Assembly: GCA_902617375.1 (NCBI GenBank)
Contig: CACMWI010000009.1
Coordinates: forward strand, 1 to 59,047
DNA: 59,047 nucleotides
Source: an uncultured Alphaproteobacteria bacterium
Lineage (GTDB): Bacteria; Pseudomonadota; Alphaproteobacteria; Methylaequorales; Methylaequoraceae
Direction: 5' to 3'
Shown piece after piece: positions 26,800-35,344 of the stretch. Under the pieces are notes generated by a model. It was not told the DNA's origin and did not search any database. It saw nothing but the letters and a program-made list of their open reading frames with translations. Within the stretch, counting starts at the first letter, position 1. Each line of letters opens with the position of its first letter. Position numbers and translations under genes: made by a program.

Positions 26800-28404
26800 A
26801 TGAATATTTCTTTTAATAAAAAATTTCTTTTTTTCTTATTAATTTGTTTTTTAATCTATCTTCAGGGGATTTTTAAACTCCCAGTAATGGATAGAGACGA
26901 AGCACGTTTTGCAACTGCGTCTAAAACAATGTTAATTGAAAAGGATTTTATTGACATAAAAATGGTGGAAGAAAAAAGATATAAAAAGCCAATCGGTATT
27001 TATTGGACGCAATCGTTAATGAATTCAATTTTCGGAAGTTATCCATACGACAAGATTTCGATATATAGATTACCATCGATATTAGGAGTTTTTATAAGCT
27101 TCTTTTTAATTTTTGTAATTATTAGGAATATTGAAAATGAATCTATAGCATTCTTGACTGTATTTTTTTTAATTTTTTCTTTTCTAACAATATCTGAAAT
27201 TCATCAGGCAAAAACTGATGGTTTACTTTTCTTATTTATAGGAATATGCAACTTGATAATCTACAAACTTATAAATTTTAGAAACCTGAGTCTTCCTAAT
27301 AAAATATTTTTTTGGATTGCGATGTCTTTCGGCATCTTAATTAAAGGACCTATCATAATAATTTTTACATTTTTTCCATTGATACTTTTTTCCATTTTAA
27401 GAAAAAGAAATTTTATAAAAGATATTTGGTCAACTTTTGGTTTTGTTCTTTTGCTTTTGATTACAATTCCATGGTTTGTTTTGATTAATATTAAATCAGG
27501 AGGTGCTTTTTGGTATGAGTCCGTCGGCAACGACTTATTCAATAAAGTCAAGTCAGGTCAGGAGTCACATGGATTTCCTCCAGGGTATTACTCATTATTG
27601 CTTTTTATTTTTTTCTGGCCTGGGTCTATTTTTATAATTAATCTTTTTTTACGAATGAAAGAAAGATTTAAGTATATCCTTAAAAAGGAGGATTTTTTAC
27701 TTTACCTAATAATTAGTTTTGGCTTTCCCTTAATTATTTTTGAGCTAATTCCAACTAAATTACCTCACTACATATATCCTGCTTACCTTCCATTAAGTAT
27801 TTTAGTTGCAAAGTTTATTGCTGAATGTGATTACAACCAAAAGTTATTGAAATTCTCATTATTTCCAATTGTATTATTTCCTCTCACGATTATTTCATTA
27901 ATTACAGTTTCAATACATCAGTTTTCAGAATTTGATGTTAAATTTGTGTTTGTTATAATGTTATACCTAATTCTTTCTTTGTTTCTTTTAAAAGAAACCT
28001 TAAAAAAAAAGATTAAAACATTATTAATTACCTCTGGATGTTTTCAAATTTTTACTTATCTAGTGTTAATTTTTTTTCTTTTACCAAGATTGGAAGTTTT
28101 GTGGATTTCAGATAGAATTAACGGAATAATTAATAAACACGAGAAAAGTGTAGAAAAAATTTTTACAGTTGGTTTCAATGAACCTAGTTTACTATTTCTA
28201 ACTTCACACAAAACTTCAAATTCATCAAGTATTTTGGGCTACAAGAAAGAGAAAGAAGAAAAAATTTTACTTATTGTTACTGATATTATAAGTAAAAATA
28301 TAAAAGATAATAAAAATTTTTCCGATTTTTTGCTAATCGAAGAATTTAAAGGTTTCAATTATTCAAAAGGTGAAAATGTTATTTTTAAGGTTTATAAAAA
28401 TTGA
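26800..28404 (+). CDS. ArnT-like glycosyltransferase family 39 membrane protein
   Basis: A 534-residue polytopic protein with about 12 hydrophobic segments. The N-terminal PVMDRDEARFATASKTM matches the catalytic-Asp first periplasmic loop of the ArnT/PMT branch. The KKPIGIYWTQS segment and the SFGILIKGP motif follow. ArnT transfers a lipid-linked amino sugar to lipid A phosphates in the periplasm; the sugar here is unknown. It overlaps the PAP2 gene by 4 nt and faces the GT2 gene that could supply its donor lipid. Confidence 0.87.
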   Translation: MNISFNKKFLFFLLICFLIYLQGIFKLPVMDRDEARFATASKTMLIEKDFIDIKMVEEKRYKKPIGIYWTQSLMNSIFGSYPYDKISIYRLPSILGVFISFFLIFVIIRNIENESIAFLTVFFLIFSFLTISEIHQAKTDGLLFLFIGICNLIIYKLINFRNLSLPNKIFFWIAMSFGILIKGPIIIIFTFFPLILFSILRKRNFIKDIWSTFGFVLLLLITIPWFVLINIKSGGAFWYESVGNDLFNKVKSGQESHGFPPGYYSLLLFIFFWPGSIFIINLFLRMKERFKYILKKEDFLLYLIISFGFPLIIFELIPTKLPHYIYPAYLPLSILVAKFIAECDYNQKLLKFSLFPIVLFPLTIISLITVSIHQFSEFDVKFVFVIMLYLILSLFLLKETLKKKIKTLLITSGCFQIFTYLVLIFFLLPRLEVLWISDRINGIINKHEKSVEKIFTVGFNEPSLLFLTSHKTSNSSSILGYKKEKEEKILLIVTDIISKNIKDNKNFSDFLLIEEFKGFNYSKGENVIFKVYKN

Positions 28405-29183
28405 TAGTTAAAGATTTAAAATACCTTAATTTTTTAACCTCAGTTAGATTTTTCGTTTGTCTACTTTTAATAATTTTAATTTTTTTTAATTTCCTTGATA
28501 TTTTTTTATTTGAGTTATCAAGATCTTTTCCAGGACTAATTTTTTATTTTTTTAAGCAGGTTATCGATCCAATTTCTGATATTTTGGATCCATTAAATTT
28601 TATTATTTTGTTTTCTTTGATTTTATTTGTAAATTTAAATGTTAACTCCCTTTTGAATGACACGAAGAAGTTTTCCGTAATTAAAGATAAGACAAATTAC
28701 AATCGAGAGAAGATTGAAGACCTCTTTACTTATATTTCGTTAGTTTCTAAACATTTTATTTTTTCTTTAGCTGCTGCTGGAATAATTTGTAATATTCTTA
28801 AGTATATATTTGGAGTGTCACGTCCTAAATATTTTTTCTTAGAGGGATATGAAAGATTTAATTTTTTTAATTTTGAGCACAAAATAAGCTCATTTCCGTC
28901 AGGACACACTCAAGCAGCATTTTCTTTGGCTCTATTATTTATAATTTATTTAAGAGGGTATCTTTTTATTATTATATTAATAGCAACAATGATGGGATTA
29001 TCGAGAATTTTTATGTCAATGCACTTTCCAAGTGATTTAGTTGCTGGCGCTTACTTAGGATCTATTGTTCCTGTTTTATTTTATGATAAATTTTTTAAAA
29101 AGAAGATTGAGAAAATAAAAAAAAAACATAATTTTTCTTTTATTGATCTTTTTAAGTTAATGTACTGGAGGCTATTTATATGA
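28401..29183 (+). CDS. PAP2-family membrane phosphatase (possible lipid A or undecaprenyl-PP phosphatase)
   Basis: A 260-residue integral membrane protein with the three-part acid phosphatase signature: KYIFGVSRPKYFF (K-x6-RP), FPSGHTQAAF (P-SGH) and SRIFMSMHFPSDLVAG (SR-x5-H-x3-D). The active site faces the periplasm in this family. The start is a TTG inside a TTGA overlap with the ArnT-like gene. Next to GT2, LABN and ArnT-like genes, an LpxE-like lipid A 1-phosphatase or a carrier-lipid recycling role is plausible but unproven. Confidence 0.85.
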   Translation: MIVKDLKYLNFLTSVRFFVCLLLIILIFFNFLDIFLFELSRSFPGLIFYFFKQVIDPISDILDPLNFIILFSLILFVNLNVNSLLNDTKKFSVIKDKTNYNREKIEDLFTYISLVSKHFIFSLAAAGIICNILKYIFGVSRPKYFFLEGYERFNFFNFEHKISSFPSGHTQAAFSLALLFIIYLRGYLFIIILIATMMGLSRIFMSMHFPSDLVAGAYLGSIVPVLFYDKFFKKKIEKIKKKHNFSFIDLFKLMYWRLFI

Positions 29184-29494
29184 AAATAATTCTTTTCCTC
29201 GTATTTTTTTTTTTTAGTTCATATTCAAATGAAACCTTTTCTGCTCATTGGTGCAAAGTTGTTTACAATCAAAATACATCTGATGGAAAAATAAAAGAAG
29301 ATTTGGCTAAATGCAAAAACTCAGATAATTTATTTATTGCCATTCATTCGGGTTTCCAGAACGCAGGACATCTTTTAAATTCAATGATTGCAGAAAACTG
29401 TGATATTAGAAGAAATGTACTATCAACTCAACCAAGATCAGATGATCCTTATTTTACGGCTGTGTGTGAATTTAGAAAACATTTATTAAGATAA
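29180..29494 (+). CDS. Hypothetical secreted protein with four cysteines
   Basis: A 104-residue ORF with a signal peptide (hydrophobic core about 3-15, likely cleavage near residue 21) and a small soluble domain. It contains four Cys (in HWCK, AKCK, ENCD, AVCEF) that could form two disulphides in the periplasm. Its ATG overlaps the PAP2 stop by 4 nt, so it belongs to the ArnT-PAP2 operon. I do not recognise the family. Codon use and the overlap support a real gene. Confidence 0.7.
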   Translation: MKIILFLVFFFFSSYSNETFSAHWCKVVYNQNTSDGKIKEDLAKCKNSDNLFIAIHSGFQNAGHLLNSMIAENCDIRRNVLSTQPRSDDPYFTAVCEFRKHLLR

Positions 29495-29531
29495 ACACTA
29501 AACATTTTTCCAGTATGTCGTTTTAATTGGT

Positions 29532-29708
29532 ATGTTAAACCTAATACAAAATCTAAGATTTGACAGAAACAAAAATAGATCAAGTTTTTCGTTTAAAAAA
29601 GATCTTGAAAATTATAACACCTCAGAGTTACTAGCCTCGGGAACATCCGAAAATTTTGACATTAAATGTCTCTCAACACATTGGATATCAATTTATAGAA
29701 AACAATAA
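29532..29708 (+). CDS. Candidate 58-aa protein ending in the terminator
   Basis: An ATG ORF of 58 codons whose TAA overlaps the base of the hairpin at 29707. The product starts MLNLIQNLRFDRNK, is basic at the N-terminus and has no hydrophobic segment. I know no family for it and saw no strong ribosome site. The placement of the terminator right at the stop is the main support. Confidence 0.35.
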   Translation: MLNLIQNLRFDRNKNRSSFSFKKDLENYNTSELLASGTSENFDIKCLSTHWISIYRKQ

Positions 29709-29730
29709 AACCCTAGTAAACTAGGGTTTT
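29707..29730. terminator. Intrinsic terminator, symmetric for both strands
   Basis: A perfect 10-bp inverted repeat, AAAACCCTAG and CTAGGGTTTT, with a 4-nt loop. The flanking A and T runs make it a usable hairpin plus U-tract in both directions. It is the only clear rho-independent terminator I found in the window. Confidence 0.85.
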
Positions 29731-29741
29731 ATTGGAGGAAA

Positions 29742-29816
29742 TTAAAATAGACTTGAAACTAGTAGTAACAAAAATATTGATGAGAATATTAATGCACAAA
29801 ATTTTGTTATTATCAT
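29742..29816 (-). CDS. Candidate 24-aa hydrophobic micropeptide
   Basis: A 24-codon ATG ORF on the minus strand: MIITKFCALI followed by a run of Phe, Leu, Ser and Val to the end, long enough for one transmembrane helix. It ends 12 nt before the shared terminator, and GGA lies 6-8 nt upstream of the ATG. It may be a small membrane protein or chance. Confidence 0.3.
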   Translation of the reverse strand: MIITKFCALIFSSIFLLLLVSSLF

Positions 29817-29828
29817 ACTAGTCCAATA

Positions 29829-29852
29829 TCAATATATAGTGATAAATATTGA
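29829..29852. promoter_or_regulatory. AT-rich inverted repeats, possible operator
   Basis: TCAATAT and ATATTGA are separated by 10 bp. A perfect 10-bp palindrome CAATATATTG lies a little downstream at 29861-29870, just before the promoter of the lipid-modification operon. The spacing and repetition resemble a regulator site, but AT-richness makes chance palindromes common. Confidence 0.3.
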
Positions 29853-29877
29853 AAGTCAAACAATATATTGATTTATT

Positions 29878-29906
29878 TTGTTTAATTTCCTTTTTTTTCT
29901 CATAAT
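29878..29906 (+). promoter_or_regulatory. Promoter of the FAD oxidoreductase operon; near-leaderless mRNA
   Basis: TTGTTT at 29878-29883, a 17-bp spacer, then CATAAT at 29901-29906. The ATG at 29915 is only 9 nt past the -10 box, so transcription would start almost at the initiation codon. No ribosome site precedes the ATG. Confidence 0.45.
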
Positions 29907-29914
29907 ATTATTTT

Positions 29915-31171
29915 ATGAGGGATTTTAAGATTGCTGTAATCGGTAGTGGTATATCAGGTCTATCATGTGCATATTATTTATCTAAGAATTATAAAGTAGA
30001 TCTTTTTGAAAAAAACTCCTATTTTGGTGGACATACCCACACACACACAATCAAATGTAAAGGGAAAAATATTAATGTTGATTCTGGTTTTATTGTATTC
30101 AACGAGATTAACTACCCAAATCTATGTAACCTTTTTGAGGAGTTGAATGTCAAATCTTATGAAAGTGATATGTCTTTTGCTGTTTCAAATAAGATTGATA
30201 ATATTGAATACTCAGGAACGAATTTATCCTCATTATTTTCTCAAAAGAAAAATTTACTGAATTTTAATTTTTGGAGAATGTTGTGTGAAATTGTTACCTT
30301 TAATTTGTTAGCTAAAAAGCATATTAGAAAATATAAAAATTATACAATTCAAGAATATTTGGATTTAAAAAACTATTCTGACTATTACAAATACAAACAT
30401 CTTTACCCGATGGCAGCCAGTATTTGGTCCTCAGAAATCAATGAAATAAAAAAATATCCATTTGAGAAGTTTGTAATGTTTTTTGTAAATCACGGGCTTC
30501 TTAAAATTATTAATCGCCCGAAATGGAGAACTGTTTTGGATGGAAGTAAAAATTATGTTGAAAAAATTCTTGAGTCAAAAGATATCTCAGCTTATAAAAA
30601 TAGCTCTGTAAAATTCTTATATAGCAAAGAAAATAAAATTTTTCTCAATGTGAACGGTAAAAAAAAAGAATATGATCATCTTGTAATTGCAGTTCATTCA
30701 GATCAGGTAAAAAAAATAATCAATTTAAAAAAAGAAGAAAAAAAGATGTTTGAAGATATAAGGTATACCAAAAATAAGGTTTATGTACATTCCGACAAAA
30801 AACTAATGCCAGAATCTAGAAAAGCATGGTCAAGTTGGAATTATATTGAAAATAAAACTAATAAGAGGGGAGTAAACGTTACATATTGGATGAATAAACT
30901 ACAAAAACTGAATACAAGTTTAAATATTTTTGTTTCTCTTAATCCATCTATCTTACCTTCTAAGGAAAAAATATTCAAAGAAATATATTATGATCACCCA
31001 CTGTTTGATTTAAATACATTTGAAAATCAAAAAAAAATAACAACAATACAAGGAAACAAAAATATATGGTTTTGTGGAGCATACCTAGGTTATGGTTTTC
31101 ATGAGGACGGAATTACTTCCGCGTTGCATGTTGTGAAAAGAATACTTGAAAGAAAAAATGAAAAAAATTAA
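29915..31171 (+). CDS. FAD/NAD(P)-binding amine-oxidase-like oxidoreductase
   Basis: A 418-residue flavoprotein. IAVIGSGISGLSCAYYL is the N-terminal dinucleotide fold, FGGHTHTH the conserved G-G-H loop after the first strand, and VDSGFIVFNEINYPNL the next signature. FCGAYLGYGFHEDGITSA closes the FAD domain near the C-terminus. This subfamily regularly precedes DUF1365 and a cyclopropane-fatty-acid-synthase-like methyltransferase in proteobacteria, and relatives act on unsaturated membrane fatty acids. Here it heads that operon. The exact reaction is not assigned. Confidence 0.87.
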   Translation: MRDFKIAVIGSGISGLSCAYYLSKNYKVDLFEKNSYFGGHTHTHTIKCKGKNINVDSGFIVFNEINYPNLCNLFEELNVKSYESDMSFAVSNKIDNIEYSGTNLSSLFSQKKNLLNFNFWRMLCEIVTFNLLAKKHIRKYKNYTIQEYLDLKNYSDYYKYKHLYPMAASIWSSEINEIKKYPFEKFVMFFVNHGLLKIINRPKWRTVLDGSKNYVEKILESKDISAYKNSSVKFLYSKENKIFLNVNGKKKEYDHLVIAVHSDQVKKIINLKKEEKKMFEDIRYTKNKVYVHSDKKLMPESRKAWSSWNYIENKTNKRGVNVTYWMNKLQKLNTSLNIFVSLNPSILPSKEKIFKEIYYDHPLFDLNTFENQKKITTIQGNKNIWFCGAYLGYGFHEDGITSALHVVKRILERKNEKN

Positions 31172-31910
31172 CAATATTAACGATACTTTATTTGAGGGTA
31201 TTGTTTCACATACAAGGTATAAACCTTTTACTCATTCATTTGCTTATCGTTTTTGTTATTTTTGGTTCTCATTGAACTTTAAACACAAATATAAATTTTT
31301 TAAAAAAAATAGATTCACTTTATTTTCATTCTACGACAAAGATCATGGAGAAGTTGGTAAAAAATCAGGTAACACATATCAATTATTAAAAAAAAAATTT
31401 TTAAAAGAAGGCAAAAAAAATATTTATGATATTAAGTCTTTTTGTTTACCTAGAATTTTAGGTTATGTGTTTAACCCAATAACTGTTTTTGTCGGTTTTG
31501 ACGATAAAAATAAAGCGACTGCAATAATATATGAGGTTAGTAACACATTCAACGAAAGACACTCATATTATTGTGAAATAAATAAACAAAATAATGTAAA
31601 AAAAAGATTTCACGTTTCTCCTTTTTTTAATATAAATGGCCATTATGTTATTACTTTCAATATTGATAGAAGTTTCGTGAATTTGTTTATAAACTATAAC
31701 ATAAATAATCAAAAAATTTTCGAAGCATCGTTTAGGGGAAAATCAGTTGCAATGAATGATAAAAATCTCTTAGGAATATTCTTCAGTAATATCTTTCAAA
31801 ATTTCAAAGTTACAATTGCAATACACTTAGAAGCCTTGAAACTTTTTGTAAAGGGTGCAACATATATAAGAAAACCAAAAAAACCAAAAAGTTTTTTTTC
31901 AGAGGGCTAA
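31158..31910 (+). CDS. DUF1365 family protein
   Basis: About 250 residues. The N-terminal LFEGIVSHTRYKPFTHSFAYR is the classic DUF1365 start. FCLPRILGYVFNPITVFVGFD and YEVSNTFNERHSY follow, then a C-terminal block with HLEALKLFVKGA. The family is always found with the FAD oxidoreductase and cyclopropane-synthase-like genes and is thought to take part in fatty acyl modification; mechanism unknown. The ATG at 31158 overlaps the preceding stop by 14 nt; a TTG at 31146 would add four residues. Confidence 0.88.
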   Translation: MKKINNINDTLFEGIVSHTRYKPFTHSFAYRFCYFWFSLNFKHKYKFFKKNRFTLFSFYDKDHGEVGKKSGNTYQLLKKKFLKEGKKNIYDIKSFCLPRILGYVFNPITVFVGFDDKNKATAIIYEVSNTFNERHSYYCEINKQNNVKKRFHVSPFFNINGHYVITFNIDRSFVNLFINYNINNQKIFEASFRGKSVAMNDKNLLGIFFSNIFQNFKVTIAIHLEALKLFVKGATYIRKPKKPKSFFSEG

Positions 31911-31916
31911 CAATAA

Positions 31917-33101
31917 ATGATTTTTAACACTCAAAGTAAGTTAAATTTATTTTTAAAAGTATTGGCACAGAGTAAATACGGCTCAATAAATGTTTATAAG
32001 GATAATAAGTCTATATTTTCTTTTAACGGAGAGCTTGAGGGACCTGATGCAAATATAAAAATCTTAAATGAGAAATGCATTAGTGATTTTTTTTTAAGAG
32101 GTGACCTTGGTTGGGCTGAAAGTTACGTTGATGGAAATTGGGAAACATCAAACCTCACCGACTTTCTTGAATGGGGTGCACGAAATTTTCATGAATTCTC
32201 AAAATATGTTAGAGGAAAATGGTTCACCATTATGTATTTAAGGCTTAAGCATCACTTAAAAAAAAATAGCAGGTCTGGATCGAAAAAGAATATATCCTTT
32301 CACTATGATCTAGGTAACTCGTTTTACGAGAAATGGTTAGACGAATCAATGACATATTCATCAGCTATGTTTAAGAATCCTGAGGATAACCTTCTTAAAG
32401 GCCAAATTAATAAATATGAGAATCTTGCAAATATTACGGGTGTAAAAGAAAATGACAAAATACTTGAAATTGGATGTGGTTGGGGAGGTTTTTCTTCTTT
32501 TTTAGCAAAAAAATACTCAGCAAATGTGACAGCAATTACAATTTCAAAAAAACAGTATGAGAAAGCAAAGCAAAAAATATACGATGATAAGCTGACAGAT
32601 AAAGTTGATGTAAAACTTCTAGATTACAGAAATATTAACGGTAAATATGATAAAATTGTTTCTATAGAAATGTTTGAGGCAGTTGGAGAAAAATACTGGT
32701 CTAAATACTTTGATGTCCTGAGGAAAAACTTAAAGTCTGATGGATCAATAGGGCTTCAGACAATTACAATTGAGGACAAATTTTTTCAAAAATATAAAAA
32801 GTTTCCAGATTTTATCCAAACTTATATATTTCCGGGTGGTATGCTTCCCTCTGTAGAGGAAATGGATAAGGTCATAACATCTAAAGGCCTTCATATCACA
32901 AATAAAACAATGTTTGGAAATGACTACGCTAAAACAATAAGAATATGGTCTGAGTCATTTGAGAATTCTTGGGGCTGCATAAAAAGCCTTGGTTTTAGTG
33001 AAAGTTTTAAAAGACTGTGGAACTATTACTTAGGATATTGTGAGGGAGGTTTTAAATCTGGTAATATCAATGTTGGCCAATTTCTAATTAAGAAAGTCTA
33101 G
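31917..33101 (+). CDS. Cyclopropane-fatty-acyl-phospholipid synthase-family methyltransferase
   Basis: A 394-residue SAM enzyme that methylates unsaturated acyl chains of phospholipids. It has an N-terminal SCP2-like lipid-binding part. ISFHYDLGNSFYEKWLDESMTYSSAMF is interrupted by no gap and marks the family. LEIGCGWGGFS is the SAM loop (about 182-192), VSIEMFEAVGEKYW the catalytic glutamate region, and YIFPGGMLPS and YYLGYCEGGFKSG the C-terminal blocks. In context it may be a methyltransferase for modified fatty acids rather than classical Cfa; sequence alone does not separate these. Confidence 0.92.
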   Translation: MIFNTQSKLNLFLKVLAQSKYGSINVYKDNKSIFSFNGELEGPDANIKILNEKCISDFFLRGDLGWAESYVDGNWETSNLTDFLEWGARNFHEFSKYVRGKWFTIMYLRLKHHLKKNSRSGSKKNISFHYDLGNSFYEKWLDESMTYSSAMFKNPEDNLLKGQINKYENLANITGVKENDKILEIGCGWGGFSSFLAKKYSANVTAITISKKQYEKAKQKIYDDKLTDKVDVKLLDYRNINGKYDKIVSIEMFEAVGEKYWSKYFDVLRKNLKSDGSIGLQTITIEDKFFQKYKKFPDFIQTYIFPGGMLPSVEEMDKVITSKGLHITNKTMFGNDYAKTIRIWSESFENSWGCIKSLGFSESFKRLWNYYLGYCEGGFKSGNINVGQFLIKKV

Positions 33102-33102
33102 A

Positions 33103-34392
33103 TTGAAATCTATTTCTTTAAGAAATATAATTTATGCATTTCCCGCATTTGCATTTTCTATTCCCACCTTTCCAGTAATGATTATGCTCCCTGCTTTTTT
33201 TGCAGAGGTTCATGGTTTCGAAATTTCAGTAATTGGAATAATTATTTTTTTATCAAAGCTTATAGATATAACCACAGATCCGCTTGTGGGATGGTTGAAT
33301 GATAAAAACTTTTTTCCAAGAAAGGGTTATTTATTAATAGGTGGAATTTTATCTGGTTTAGCACTTACACAACTTTTTTTGAAACAAGATATAGATCAAG
33401 AGATATTTCTCTTCGTTTGGCTCTCTATTTTATATCTTGGTTGGACGATGTTTCAAATTCCTTATTTATCGATTGGATATGATTTAGAAAAAAATTATTT
33501 CTTAAGAACTAAGCTTAGTGCAACTCGTGAATTTTTCATTTTACTCGGACTTTTCTGCTCTCTTGGTATCCCAATGTTTTTTAATATTAGTAATGAAAAG
33601 TTATTGGAAAATATAGTTTTTATTGCCACACTGTTTGGTTTAATGGGGCTGATTTTATTTTGTAGTTTGATTCCAGAAAATAAGAGAACAAATGAAAAAA
33701 AAATAAAATTCAAAAATGTTATAAAAAACCTTAAAAAAAATATATATTTTTCAAAAATTTTTTTGGTATTAGTTGTTAATAATTTAGCAAATGTATTTCC
33801 AATGGTGTTATTTGCTTTCTTTATTACTTATGTTCTAGGCGGTGATGATTCAAACCGGCAAACAACTTTGTTTTTTTACTTTTTATTTGCAATAGTGGGC
33901 GTTCCCTTTTGGACGATTATCAGTAAAAAATATGGAAAAAAAGAAGTGTGGAGTCTTTCGTTATTTATGTCAGCAATGTTTTTTCTTTTGGTATTTTTTT
34001 TAGAAGATGGCAATTTTGTGTTTTTTATAATAATTTCTTGCATAACTGGATTTTGTCTTGGGGCAGATTTAATAATACCACCATCTATTCAGGCTGATAT
34101 AACTGATTGGCATCGTAGTAAATTTGGTGAGGATATTTCTGGTGTGCTTTTTTCAATCATAACCTTTCTAAATAAATTTGCTTTTGCTGTAGTAAGTTTT
34201 TTTGTATTCGGAATAATGGGGGTTTTAGATTTTGACACAGATGGTGAAATTAATACAAACGTTAGACTTTTTATAATAATTTCTTACGCTTTGGCGCCAA
34301 TTTTACTTAAGCTCTTAGCTGCTTATTTACTTGTAAATTTTAAATTAAAAGAAAATGAACTTCAAAAAATTCAAAAAAAAATATATGGTTAA
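33103..34392 (+). CDS. MFS transporter, GPH / MelB-like branch
   Basis: A 429-residue protein with about 12 membrane segments. The motif SKLIDITTDPLVGWLNDK after the second helix is the glycoside-pentoside-hexuronide (MelB) signature with its conserved aspartates. LGADLIIPPSIQADITDW is typical of helices 9-10. It starts with TTG one base after the methyltransferase stop. Members found in this operon type are of unknown substrate and may move lipids rather than sugars; that is inference from position. Confidence 0.83.
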   Translation: MKSISLRNIIYAFPAFAFSIPTFPVMIMLPAFFAEVHGFEISVIGIIIFLSKLIDITTDPLVGWLNDKNFFPRKGYLLIGGILSGLALTQLFLKQDIDQEIFLFVWLSILYLGWTMFQIPYLSIGYDLEKNYFLRTKLSATREFFILLGLFCSLGIPMFFNISNEKLLENIVFIATLFGLMGLILFCSLIPENKRTNEKKIKFKNVIKNLKKNIYFSKIFLVLVVNNLANVFPMVLFAFFITYVLGGDDSNRQTTLFFYFLFAIVGVPFWTIISKKYGKKEVWSLSLFMSAMFFLLVFFLEDGNFVFFIIISCITGFCLGADLIIPPSIQADITDWHRSKFGEDISGVLFSIITFLNKFAFAVVSFFVFGIMGVLDFDTDGEINTNVRLFIIISYALAPILLKLLAAYLLVNFKLKENELQKIQKKIYG

Positions 34393-34411
34393 TATTATTT
34401 AAATAAATTTA

Positions 34412-34942
34412 ATGACGATGAGATTTTTTTTTACTATTTTAATTTTTTTAATTAGTTCTTGTAGTAGTCAGATGAATATAAAAAAGTTCAAAGGAAGTCA
34501 GCCCACATTAATTTTGGAAGATTATTTTGAAGGCAAGACAGAGGCCTGGGGAATGTTTCATGATAGATTTGGTAATTTAAAGAGAACATTTAAAGTCGAC
34601 ATTACTGGAACAATAGAATCTAACACACTCACCCTTGATGAAAAATTTCTATATGATGATGGAGAACAAGATTCAAGAGTTTGGACTATCAAGATATTAG
34701 GAAATAATCAATATAGTGGTACCGCTTCAGACGTTGTTGGAGAGGCTACAGGGATATCTGAAGGTAATGCTCTTAATTGGAAATATAAGCTTAATTTGAA
34801 AGTTGGTGACAGTACAATCTTAGTTGATTTTGATGATTGGATGTTTTTACAAGATAGAAATATTCTTATGAATAGGGCAGAAGTAAAAAAGTGGGGCCTT
34901 AATATTGGAGTGGTATCTATAACATTCTTAAAAATTAATTAA
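34412..34942 (+). CDS. DUF3833 lipoprotein
   Basis: A 176-residue protein with a lipoprotein signal: hydrophobic run then LISSC, so the mature protein would start at the Cys (about residue 17). The body fits DUF3833: L-DYFEGKTEAWGMFHDRFG, then F-VDITGT, LDEKFLYDDGE-DSRVW, AWKYK-like NWKYKLNLKV and DDWMFLQD. It is commonly adjacent to the cyclopropane synthase cluster. Function unknown. The starts ATG 34412 and ATG 34418 are equally possible. Its stop abuts the stop of the convergent NTF2-like gene with no gap. Confidence 0.85.
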   Translation: MTMRFFFTILIFLISSCSSQMNIKKFKGSQPTLILEDYFEGKTEAWGMFHDRFGNLKRTFKVDITGTIESNTLTLDEKFLYDDGEQDSRVWTIKILGNNQYSGTASDVVGEATGISEGNALNWKYKLNLKVGDSTILVDFDDWMFLQDRNILMNRAEVKKWGLNIGVVSITFLKIN

Positions 34943-35344
34943 CTATTTATGAATTCCTTTAAAAATTGAGCCTATTAATGGAAGATGTGAATAAAAATTT
35001 CTACCAGAGTCCCAATAATCAATATGCTTTGTAATTAACTTTTCTTTAATATAAATTTCACTCATACCTGAAAATGAGATTGTTTTTTTTAAAAACTCAC
35101 AACTAAAATTCCACTTAACAACATTTACAAGCTTATGTTCATAAACCATTACGATTTTAAATTTTGGTTTCTTTAGCCTTTTAAACATTTTTTTGAGTAA
35201 AGCTTTGAATTGAATCTTACCTTTTATTTTTTGAAATGGATCTTCGAATATGAAGTTTTCAGAAACGGTAGATAACAGGTCATCTATTTTATTGTCCTGA
35301 AGTCTTTCAAAGTGACTAAGATATTTTTGTAAGGCTTTTTTCAT
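34943..35344 (-). CDS. NTF2-like / SnoaL-fold protein
   Basis: A 133-residue single-domain protein. The N-terminal helix (ALQKYLSHFERLQDNKIDDLLSTV), FIFEDPF and the final IDYWDSGRNFY strand are typical of the SnoaL-like NTF2 fold seen with SDR partners. The TAATG overlap with the SDR gene supports co-translation. The ligand is unknown, and the family is often found in the singlet-oxygen / fatty acid modification neighbourhood. Confidence 0.75.
   Translation of the reverse strand: MKKALQKYLSHFERLQDNKIDDLLSTVSENFIFEDPFQKIKGKIQFKALLKKMFKRLKKPKFKIVMVYEHKLVNVVKWNFSCEFLKKTISFSGMSEIYIKEKLITKHIDYWDSGRNFYSHLPLIGSIFKGIHK

Larger units (their letters stand above)
29495..29914. other. 420-bp intergenic region with tiny ORFs, bidirectional terminator and inverted repeats
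   Basis: The largest non-coding stretch. In order it holds a 58-codon plus-strand ORF, a strong hairpin terminator, a 24-codon minus-strand ORF, AT-rich inverted repeats around 29829-29871, and the promoter of the FAD oxidoreductase operon. No known RNA family was recognised. Confidence 0.6.

Noticed and set aside
29742..29816. Small toxin-antitoxin type I locus at the hydrophobic 24-codon ORF
   Set aside because: The peptide is hydrophobic like some type I toxins, but no antisense RNA promoter or known toxin motif can be shown, so I only list the ORF.
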